A stretch of 64,000 nt of DNA from Bubalus kerabau. Taxonomy: Eukaryota > Chordata > Mammalia > Artiodactyla > Bovidae. The position numbers and the translations under genes were made by a program. The notes below the pieces were generated by a model. That model saw only the letters and a program-made list of their open reading frames with translations, was not told the origin of the DNA and did no database searches. The stretch's first letter is position 1, and every line of letters starts with the position of its first letter. Shown here one piece after another: positions 55,216-64,000 of this stretch. The stretch is from NCBI RefSeq assembly GCF_029407905.1, contig NC_073627.1, forward strand, positions 159,035,697-159,099,696. The letters run 5' to 3'.

Positions 55216-55539
55216 TCTAGGTTACTGGCTTGACCAATTAGGTAGATAGTAATGCTACCTAATGAAATGAGAAAAAGCAGAAAGAAACAGCTTAAGACTA
55301 AACAGTTTCAGACTATGATTACAAAAATAAACCAAATCAGTAGAAAAGATTAAACTCTAGAAATAGTTACAATTATGAATAGGAATTTAAGAAATAATAA
55401 GCATAATATTTTAGACTTAGATGGTAGAAAAGTATTAACATGATTAATTATCCATAAGGAAAAAAATTAAGCTAGAGTCCTGCTTCATAATACATAAAAT
55501 TCCAGATGAATTTTCAAGTTGAAAATTAGAGCCAGAACC
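55216..55539. other. unassigned A+T-rich sequence
   Basis: A-rich, possibly an older part of the L1M that becomes clear at 55540. Not assignable. Confidence 0.35.
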
Positions 55540-56234
55540 ACTAGCTTTATCTGTATAGAAATATGTACACCAACTGCTACCTCATACCATATACACAGTT
55601 AACTCAAAATGGGTCAGAGATCTAACCATAAGAATTTAAACTATTAAATATTTAGAAGAAAACATAATAAAATCCTTGTGACACTGGAGTAGATAAAGAT
55701 TTCTTAAATATGATGAAAAGAAAAAAAAAGGAAGATTAATAAAATGTCTTCAAAATTAAAGCCTTTGATCTGTGAAAGTTAAGTAAATGAAAAGACTAGC
55801 CATAGGTTGTAAGAAAATACTTGCAAAACATATTTCTTACAGGGGACTTGCCTTCAGAAATGTACTAGGAACACTTACAACTTGAGGAAAACAATCCAAT
55901 TTTTTTTTTAAAGGGGAAAAGCTTTGGGTACACACGTGACAAATGCTCAAGGTCACTATCGATCATGTAAATCCAAATACAAGTCACAATGAGAGATAAC
56001 TGGACATCATCTGAATGGCTAAAGTGAAAAAAAATTGACAATACCAAGTGCTGGACAGAATGTGAAACCGGAAACTGTACATTTCTGTTGAGAAGGCAAA
56101 ATGACAAGGCTACTTTGAAAGACAATATGGCAGCATTTTATAAAATTAAGCATACACTTATCATATAACCCAGTAATCTTAAATCTAGATATTTATTCAG
56201 GAGAAATGAAAAGGGTATGTGCATATGAAGTCTT

Positions 56235-56788
56235 TTACTCAGAGATTTTTACATTTTCATAATTAATATTTTAATATATAATAATACTATAATAAAGTAT
56301 TACACATACTAACTGTTAAAGTTAAATACAAAATGAAGCCCTGGCTTGATAATTCCTGAGCAGACAAAACCACTTAAGCCATGTAACCAAAAGTAAATCT
56401 AGCTCATTTCATGAGCATAAGCAGGACTTAAAGTTATGTTTTGTAAATGGCTCTGACAGTCATAGAAGAAATTTAGGTCATCTTCCTAAAACTGGTAGGA
56501 AATAATCACTTTCAACCAATCCCTTGCCATCTGGAAATCTCCATTGTAATAATAATCCCCATTGTAATAACCAGTTGTTGTGAAGGCTAACAGCTTCCTC
56601 ATTTTCACTGTATAAGCCATTCTGTAACTTCATGCCCTGAGTTTCTTATCTGTCTTCAAAGTTAGAAGCTCCAAGCTTGTGAACTTTTTATATACACAAT
56701 AAAATCTTACTAAATAATATTTATAGATATAGAAATTTTAATTTGGCTATTTCTGGATTTTTGACCTAACCAAACACTAGAATAATTT
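56235..56788 (+). mobile_element. putative LTR of unassigned family inside L1M
   Basis: The insert between two L1M segments has LTR-like features: a TATA-like 'ctgtataagccattctgtaa' near 56609, a polyadenylation signal AATAAA at about 56698-56703, and a wording ('catgagcataagcaggactt') reminiscent of class I ERV LTRs. I cannot name it, and no TSD was resolved. An unrelated insertion is possible. Confidence 0.4.
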
Positions 56789-57108
56789 CAAATATCAATT
56801 AACCGGTAGTTACAAATTTGAGTTGTGAATTATCCACATTATGGAACATTGCTCAGCAATGAAAATGAAGTAGATATTAACATATGTGAAAATGCAGATG
56901 CCACTCAAACATAATGAGAGAAGACAAACCCGGAAGACTATGTACTCTGTGAGTCCATTAATACAAAATCCTGGAAAATGTAAAGCTGTAGTGAGAGGAA
57001 ACAGAATGTGGTCAAGGGTCAGGAAAGGGTATCTATTGTGAAGTGGTGTGAGAAAACATTTTAGGATGATGGAGCTGTTCAACAGCTTGATTTTGGTGGA
57101 GGTTTAGA

Positions 57109-57388
57109 AAGCAATGGCACCCCACTCCAGTACTCTTGCCTGGAAAATCCCATGGATGGAGGAGCCTGGTGGGCTGCAGTCCATGGGGTCACGAAGAATC
57201 GGACACGACTGAGCGACTTCATTTTCACTTTTCACTTTCATGCATTGGAGAAGGAAATGGCAACCCACTCCAGTGTTCTTGCTTGGAGAATCCCAGGGAC
57301 GGGGAAGCCTGGCGGGCTGCCGTCTATGGGGTCGCACAGAGTGAGACACGACTGAAGCGACTTAGAAGCAGCAGCAGTAGCAGCAGCA
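57109..57388 (+). mobile_element. Bov-A2 SINE inside L1M
   Basis: Two Bov-A units ('ggcaccccactccagtactc', 'ggcaacccactccagtgttc') with the 'catgcattggagaagga' junction and a (CAG)n-like tail with one TAG interruption. Very well preserved. Confidence 0.93.
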
Positions 57389-57474
57389 TACTACTACATA
57401 CAATTACCAAAATTTATCACCCTGTATGTTAAAAATGAGTGAGTTTTGCATGTAAATTATACCTCAATAAAAGT

Positions 57475-57957
57475 AAATAAAAATGTTGTTCAGTCACTCA
57501 GTCATGTCTGACTCTTTGCGGCCTCTTGGACTGCACACAGCTAGGCTTCTCTGTCCATCACTATCTCCTCGAGTTTGCTCAAACTCATGTCCATTGAGTT
57601 GGTGATGCCATTCAACCATCTCATCCTCTGTTATCCCCTTCTCCTCTTGCCCTCCATCTCTCCCATCATCAGGGTCTTTTCCAAAGTGTTGGCTCTTCAC
57701 AGCAAGTGACCAAAGTATTGGAGCTTCAGCTTCATCATCAGTCCTTCCAATGAATATTCAGGGTTAATTTCCTTTAGGATCAACTGGTTTGATCTCCTTG
57801 CTATCCAAGGGACTCTCAAGAGTCTTCTCCAGCACCACAGTTCAAATCATTAATTCTTTGGTGCTAGTGTTTTTTATTGTCCAACTCTCACATCCATACA
57901 TGACTATTGGAAAAACCGTAGCTTTGACTATGCAGAATTTTTTAGGCAAATAAAAAT
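57475..57957 (-). mobile_element. BovB 3' fragment, antisense, with 10-bp TSD
   Basis: Inverted BovB from 'gttgttcagtcactcagtca' to 'gtagctttgactatgcagaa' (57485-57947). AAATAAAAAT repeats exactly at 57475-57484 and 57948-57957. The left copy is the very end of the L1M tail, so BovB used an A-rich L1 terminus as its target. Confidence 0.9.
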
Positions 57958-58940
57958 AAAACAATTGAAAACATTAGATGAAAATCTAAAAGACTCTAAC
58001 CTCAGGTTGAGGGATAGCTTCCATATTTTCCTATATAAAAATTATTTCAGCTATATTACAGAATGAGACAGAAAATGGTAAACTGCGAAAGAATGCTTGC
58101 AACATATGTTACTGACAAAAAGTAAATATTCCTAATTAGTGATAAGAACTTATAAATTGTTTTACATGAAAAAGATAACACAGTAGAAAAATAGCCTAGA
58201 AAAAAAAGATGATGCCCAAATGGTCAGGACATATGTGGAAAAATGCCTAATCTTACTATTAATAAGGAAAATGAAAATTTGAGTACAAGAACATTTTTAT
58301 CCATTATACTGGAAAAAACGGAAATGAGTAATCACAAGAATGCTGGTGAGATTGTGAGGCAATGGGCCCTTTCAAAATGCTGCTGATGGCAGTATGAATC
58401 TCTAAAACATCTGGGGAAATTTATCTAGAAATAGATGCTAAATGTATTATGTACATATTATTTAATCCAGCAATCCCACTTGTGGGGCTCTAGCTTTTAG
58501 AAATAAGGGCACTGATATATGAAGCCATTGGTATAGCAATCAATAGGTATTGAGGAATTGCTGGAAGCTGGCACAAAGAAAAACTGGAAACTACTTGAGT
58601 CGAGGAAATGGATGAATAAATTCTGACACATCTATGCTGTGGATTACCAGATAGATATTTAAAAATAATGAGCTGGTAAAGAATCTGCCTACCAATGCAG
58701 AAGATGCAAGAGACTGGGATTTGATCCGTGGGTCAGGAAAATCTCCTAGAGAAGGAAATGCCAATCCGCTCCAGTATTCTTGCCTGGAAAACATGAAATT
58801 TTCCATGGGGACTACATTCCATGGGGACATAAAGACTTGGGCACAACTGAGCACACACACACACATTGTAGAGATTTATTTATTAACCATAAGTCATATC
58901 CATGATGCTTTTTAAATAAGAAAATTACATGAGGTAATAT
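57958..58940 (+). mobile_element. L1M/HAL1-like LINE fragment, split by a Bov-tA
   Basis: 'gcctagaaaaaaaagatgat', 'acatatgtggaaaaatgcct', 'cacaagaatgctggtgagat', 'aatccagcaatcccacttgt' and 'gaggaaatggatgaataaat' run in ORF2 C-terminal order in a diverged L1. It resumes after the SINE with 'tgtagagatttatttatta'. No coding frame survives. Confidence 0.65.
58672..58865 (+). mobile_element. Bov-tA SINE with (CA)n tail
   Basis: 'gctggtaaagaatctgccta' to 'ggcacaactgagcacacaca'. It has an internal 17-base-period duplication of TTCCATGGGGAC (58801-58812 and 58818-58829) replacing the usual 'gacagaggagcctggcgggc' part. Confidence 0.85.
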
Positions 58941-61031
58941 GATTTTATTTTGTTAAAATTGTCACAGCCTGAAAGCCTGCACTATACTGTGTCAGAGCTC
59001 CCCTAGTTATGTGAAAGATTATCAGTACATTGCTAATACTGGTAACTTCATGAGGGGGAGCTAGGAAGACAGTATCAATTTTTTTTTCTTTATACATCTT
59101 TGCATGTGTTTATCTTTGTAGTCACATCACCAGATGCAGTGAGAAAATATGACTTTTGTGAAGCCACAACTTTAATAGAGAAAATTCTAAAAATTATACA
59201 CAGCAGATTCTTTAATTTTAAGGTCCTGGATATTGTGAGATGGCCACTAATCTGGGTATAGATTTTGGAGAAAAACACAACACTGCCACAGTAAATGTTC
59301 ATATCAGTTGTAAGGTGTATCACAATTTCAGAAATAATACAAAGGCTAAAGAAAAAATTGCTTAATGTGATAGAAGAAAATTTTTCAGAAAAAACCATTA
59401 GTTATATCCCTTTTGTCCTACTTCCTTTTCCCTTTCTGAAGCGGGCACCTCAGTTAAAGACCAGATATTTCTTAATAGAACTATAGATAGTTTTGAAATT
59501 TCTTTCACTGAAGCCCACATGTTTCCCACAGTAATAAAAAGCCTCTATGAAGAACCTTTAAGCATTCAGAATTTGATAATGGAAATGTGAGATTTTCTCT
59601 GGGCCTATACCTTCTTACAAAACTAACTACCTTTTTTTTTTTTTTTTTTTTGGCATGTAAACATTTTCCCATAGCCCCAGAGACTCCCATCAACAAATTT
59701 ATTAAACTTGTCTTATCCAGGAAAAAAAAAGACTATCTATTTCTTATATTTGTGCTAGTAAACACTTGTGCATGGTTACACACACACACACACACACACC
59801 CTAGTCTTTGTCTTCAGTTTATTGATCTTTTGCATACTTGAAAGCAAATTTATGTGATGGGTGTGATGATGCAAATTTGGAGGATCAGAGACAGATACTT
59901 TTCTCTGGCTGAAAAAGGGAAAGAAATGGAAGAGTACAGTCAAAGTGGTTGAAGGAGGGCTGGGTAGGAGGAACAATTGGAGATAAAAGATTTGGAAGCG
60001 AGTGGGGAAGGAAACAAATTTGGGAAGAGATGGCCAGTGCAGACGACTTATGTTGAAGTAAAAATTGCTGTTTTGTCACATGTACATAAATGCCCCTGTC
60101 TTCTTTGTAATCTCTAGTAAAGCTTGTTAGAACTCCAATGTCTTGGGAAATAATTTACTTTTTAGAAATGAGTTTTTTTTCAAGAGGTATTTGGGTGAAA
60201 TCAGACACTGGCCATGGGAATCTGTATACAGTGGATTATGACAATTCAGGAAATATAGGCCTTACTGCTACTACATTATTTTGCTGTTGTTTGAAAAATG
60301 GAAACTTTCAGAGAAATCACAGGTCCTTAGCTTACAAATTATGAAAATTTAATGAACAAATAATTATCACATAAATTATAGGTAGAACTTAAATTATGGA
60401 TTAAGGGAGGAGGTGGGAGGAAGGGATTATAAACACTTAAATACGGTAATCAGGCTTGACCTCCAAATTGAGTTGCAAAGGCTAAAATTGTAATTGAGTA
60501 ATTTAAGGAATATCTATTCCCACTGGTACTTCTCATTTTATGAGGCAACATCACAGTGTCTAGATAAAACAAATCTAAAGTCAGTGATATCACATTTCCT
60601 AAGATGCTGGTAATATACATTGGTCAAAATAATGGTTAGCTTGACTATTCCTGTTTATATTTTTAGTGACTTAAATTGATCTTTAAATTATGATTTTCAG
60701 TTTTATTTTTCAAATCATTTCTTTGAATTATTTATTCCTCTAATCATAAAAAGAAAATGAGAAAAATATATTAGAATGCAAAATAAGAAGAAAGGTCTAT
60801 TTATATTCTAGTCTTTTTTTATGCATTTGAAAGCATAAAATTTGTTTTCATTTAAAATTATATAAATATAATATTTATTAAATGAAACATACTGATTTTA
60901 CAAACATTTATGAATTGCTTATTATGGTACCAGAATAAAATTCAAGATCAAAAATAAAAATTCTGGATGAGGAGAAACAAACTGTAAATTGCTCCAACCA
61001 AAGGGAAAAATTACTTATGTCTATTCTATCA
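58941..61031. other. long unassigned stretch with simple repeats
   Basis: About 2.1 kb with no recognised repeat family. It contains a T-run at about 59631-59652 and (AC)n at about 59778-59799. Frames up to 102 codons (59090-59398, -) have no domain. It is one of the larger apparently single-copy stretches of the window. Confidence 0.4.
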
Positions 61032-63019
61032 GGGATTAGATCTCATAGATAGACTGCCTGAAGAACTATGGATGGAGGTTTGCCATATTATACAAGAGGC
61101 AGTGATCAAGACCATCCCCAAGAAAAAAATGCAAAAAGTAAAAATGGTTGCCTGAGGAGGTGTTACAAATAGATGAGAAAAAAAGAGAAGCTAAAGGCAA
61201 AGAAGAAAAGGAAAGATATACCCATTGGAATGTAGAGTTCCAAAGAATATCAAGGAAAGATAAAAAAGCTTTCCTCAGTGATCACTGCAAAGAAATAGAG
61301 GAAAATAAACAATGGGAAAGACTAGAGATCTCTTCAAGAAAATTAGAGATACCAAGGGAACATTTCATGCAAAGATGGGCACAATAAAGGACAGAAATGG
61401 TACGGACCTAACAGAAGCAGAAGATATTAAAAGAGGTGGCAATACACACAACTATACAAAACAGACCTTCATGACCCAGATAACCACGATGGTGTGATCA
61501 CTCACCTAGAGCCAGACATCCTGGAATGTGAAGTCAAGTGGGCCTTAGGAAGCATGAACAAAGCTAGTGGAGGTGAAGGAATTCCAGTTGAGCTATTTCA
61601 AATGCTAAAAGATGATGCTGTGAAAGTGCTGCAGTCAATAGGCCAGCATATTTAGAAATCTCAGCAGTGGCCACAGGACTGGAAAAGGTCAGTTTTCATT
61701 CCAATCCCAAAGAAAGGCAATGCCAAAGAATGCTCAAATTACCACCCAATTGCACTAATCTTACAATAGCGAAGTAATGCTCAAAATTCACCAGGCCAGG
61801 CTTCAACAGTATGTGAACCGCAAACTTGCAGATGTTCAAGCTAAATTTAGAAAAGGCAGAGGAACCAGAGATCAAATTGCCAACATCCGTTGGATCATTG
61901 AAAAAGCAAGAGAGTTACAGGAAAACCTCTGCTTTATTGAGTATGTCAAAGCCTTTGACTGTGTGGATGACAACAAACTGGAAAATTCTGAAAGAGATGG
62001 GAATACCAGACCACCTGGCCTGCCTCTTGAGAAATCTGTATGCAGGTCAAGAAGAAACAGTTAGAATTGGCCATGGAACAACAGACTGGTTCCAAGTCAG
62101 GAAAGGAGTACATCAAGGCTGTGTATTGTCACCCTGCTTATTTGACTTATATGCAGAGTACATCATGTGAAATGCCAGGTTGGATGAAGCCCAAGCTGGA
62201 ATCAAGATTGCCGGGAGAGATATCCATAACCTCAGATATGCAGATGACACCACCCCTATGGCAGAAAGTGAAGAAAAACTAAAGAGCCTCTTGATGAAAG
62301 TGAAAGAGGAGAGTTAAAAGTTGACTTAAATCCCAATATTCAGAAAGCTAAGATCATGGCATCCGGTCCTATCACTTCATGGCAAATAGATGGGGAAACA
62401 TTGGAAACAGTGACAGACTTTATTTTGGGAGACTCCAAATTCACTGCAGATGGTGACTGTATCGATGAAATTAAAAGAGGCTTGCTTCTTGTCTTCTTGT
62501 AAGAAAAGCTATGACCAACCTAGACAGCATATTAAAAAATAGAAACATCACTTTGCCAACAAAGGTCCATCCAGTCAAAGCTATGGTTTTTCCAGTAGTC
62601 ATGTATGGATGTGAGAGTTGGACTATAAAGAAAGCTGAGCACTGAAGAATTGATGCTTTGAACTCTGGTTTTGGAGAAGACTCTTGAGAGTCCCTTGGAC
62701 TGCAAGGAGATCCAAGCAGTCCATCCTAAAGGAGATCAGCCCTGAGTGTTCATTGGAAGGACTGATGCTGAAGATGAAACTCCAGTACTTTTGCCTCCTG
62801 AAGAGCTCACTCATTGGAAAAGACCCTGATGCTGGAAAAGACTGAAGACAGGAGGAGAAGGGGATGACAGAGGATGAGATGGTTCGATAGCATCACTGTC
62901 TCGATGGCCATGAGTTTGAGTAAGCTCCAGGAGTTGGTGATGGACAGGGAAGCCTGGTGTGCTGCAGTCCATGGGGTTGCAGAGTGTCGGACATGATATG
63001 AGTGACTGAACTGAACTGA
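61032..63019 (+). mobile_element. BovB LINE, 5'-truncated, diverged
   Basis: It starts in the linker before RT ('ggattagatctcatagatag') and runs to the terminal 'gactgaactgaactgattc'. No clean TSD was found; 'ctattctat' left and 'tgattcaat' right are only loosely alike. It carries more stops and indels than the copy at 51257. Confidence 0.9.
61148..62300 (+). pseudogene. BovB reverse transcriptase remnant
   Basis: Open pieces in different phases (61148-61387, 61312-61497, 61777-62064, 61826-62170, 62040-62282) cover the linker and the RT. Stops and single-base losses separate them. Palm motif A is still readable ('CFIEYVKAFDCVDD') with a His to Asp change at its end. The YADD codons survive at 62237-62248. 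No complete frame exists. Confidence 0.8.
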
Positions 63020-63536
63020 TTCAATCTCCATGCACCGTTTAATAAAAATTCTTGTATTTTGGACACCTAATTGTTTCCATGTGCACTTGATATTTTCTTA
63101 GAGTCTAAAAAATATCAAAAAGCAATTTTTTTTCTCTCCAAATCTTTCCTTTAATGTCAGGTAGTTTCAACCCCCACCCCCACACAAGATACATATCATA
63201 GAGGAATGGGCCTGAAGGCACCTGAGTCATGCATGATGTGGTAGGTACAAACTTTGGTTCAGATCAAAGGAGCAGTCAAGTGCCTGGGAGAAGGATGGCG
63301 CTTGTTTTCCCCTTCCCATTTTTCTTTCCTACTGGCCTTCAGCTAAAGTCTGTGGAAGAGAAAGAACTTTTAATCAGTTAAGAGTTTAGTTTTTAGAGAT
63401 GCTGTAGCTTTCAACTGACTACTTTGTTTATTTGACTTTGTGTTACTGCCTTTAAATTGGGTCTACTGTTATTCAGTAAAACAGACAGTCAAACTAAATG
63501 TTAAGTATGCTATCACATTTTCTAAGCTTACAAAAT
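63020..63536. other. unassigned non-coding sequence
   Basis: No recognised repeat or exon. A short C-run lies near 63171-63182. Confidence 0.35.
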
Positions 63537-63900
63537 TTTAATATATTTTTATTGTGAAAATATACTTATAAATCAACAAATGATTGTGAAGCAAACCTCT
63601 AAAATGAAGAAATAATGTCCTGCTGGACACTGGAGGGCTTCAGCCCTCCTCCCCATTTGTTTCCCATCCTATACAAACCTCTCCTTTATGGGTAATCTCT
63701 ATGTTAACTTTTAAGATGCTCTTTTCTTTCCACTTTTGCATATAAACATACCACCTTTATATTTATTCTTATGATAGTTGTTTTATAACTTTATACTAAA
63801 TTCCATTAATTACTATTATGTTTCCTGTATAGTTAGCTTAATATGATATCCTCCTTGATTCAAACATTTTCTGGTGTGTGGCCATATATGATATGTAATA
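63537..63900 (-). mobile_element. L1M 3' UTR fragment, antisense
   Basis: 'atatttttattgtgaaaata', 'ctggacactggagggcttca', 'tgggtaatctctatgttaac' and 'ttccacttttgcatataaac' follow the inverted L1M 3' order. The right limit is unclear, and the last 100 bases of the window are TA/TG-rich. Confidence 0.5.
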
Positions 63901-64000
63901 ATACATGTATCATATGTATATGTGTGTTATATATAAATGTGTGTGTGACTTACTGTGATATTGAATGGTTTGCCTTGAAAATGAACAGAGATCATTCTGT

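Larger units (their letters stand above)
55540..57484 (+). mobile_element. L1M LINE 3' part, split by an LTR and a Bov-A2
   Basis: Three segments fit one old L1. 55540-56230 is ORF2 C-terminus ('cacagttaactcaaaatggg', 'tatttagaagaaaacataat', 'gacaaatgctcaaggtcact'). 56790-57108 resumes with 'tatccacattatggaacatt' and 'ggtggaggtttag'. 57389-57484 is the terminus 'attatacctcaataaaagta'. The coding frame is decayed. Confidence 0.75.

Noticed and set aside
57661..57700. Part of a 68-codon minus frame in the antisense BovB
   Set aside because: Shadow of the BovB 3' region without coding function.
59090..59398. 102-codon minus frame
   Set aside because: No recognisable domain, low-complexity composition, and no neighbouring gene structure.
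61000..63030. TSD for the BovB at 61032
   Set aside because: Candidate flanks differ at several positions; no repeat clean enough to report.

Overview
This window is ruminant (bovid) nuclear DNA. The evidence is the density of lineage-specific repeats: BovB (RTE-clade) LINEs, Bov-tA and Bov-A2 SINEs, a full-length bovine-type L1 with its own 3' UTR, CHR-type cetartiodactyl SINEs and a BTLTR1-like LTR. These lie on older mammalian repeats (L2, MIR, L1M, ERVL-MaLR, a mariner hairpin, MER5A). I cannot tell cattle from sheep, goat or buffalo by reading alone. I found no host protein-coding gene, rRNA, functional tRNA or CRISPR array. The window is either intergenic or inside a long intron. Family names come from remembered consensus sequences, so subfamily labels are provisional. 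Target-site duplications (TSDs) were read directly.

Layout. 1-9 kb: mostly unassigned A+T-rich DNA with two CHR SINEs, L2, MIR, a mariner hairpin, an antisense LTR-like element and a MaLR LTR split by a Bov-tA. 9-15 kb: SINEs, a 60-bp alternating purine-pyrimidine tract, a BTLTR1-like solo LTR, another MaLR LTR and L1M. 15-19.5 kb: a 5'-truncated BovB with a clean 13-bp TSD, an antisense BovB and a Bov-A2 with inverted flanks. 19.5-28.4 kb: MaLR, L1M and ERVL pieces, a double BovB insertion into one target site, and the longest unassigned stretches. 28.5-37.6 kb: a complete but dead L1 of about 9.1 kb, inserted into an L2. 37.6-51 kb: SINEs, an antisense BovB, MIR/L2 and an L1M split by a Bov-A2. 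51.3-54.5 kb: a nearly full-length BovB. 55.5-58.9 kb: a nest of L1M, LTR, Bov-A2, BovB and Bov-tA. 61-63 kb: a third sense BovB.

How the parts relate. The only coding capacity is retrotransposon enzymes (L1 ORF1/ORF2 and BovB endonuclease-RT), and every copy carries stops, frameshifts or truncation. BovB is the presumed source of reverse transcriptase for the Bov-tA/Bov-A2 SINEs, which share its 3' end. I found no convincing new biological system. The points most worth checking are the triple target site at 25.7-26.0 kb, the higher-order repeats in the L1 5' UTR, a chimeric hydrophobic-leader/RT reading frame at 15 kb, an inverted flank pair around a Bov-A2 at 19.1-19.4 kb, and a long Z-DNA-prone tract at 11.1 kb.
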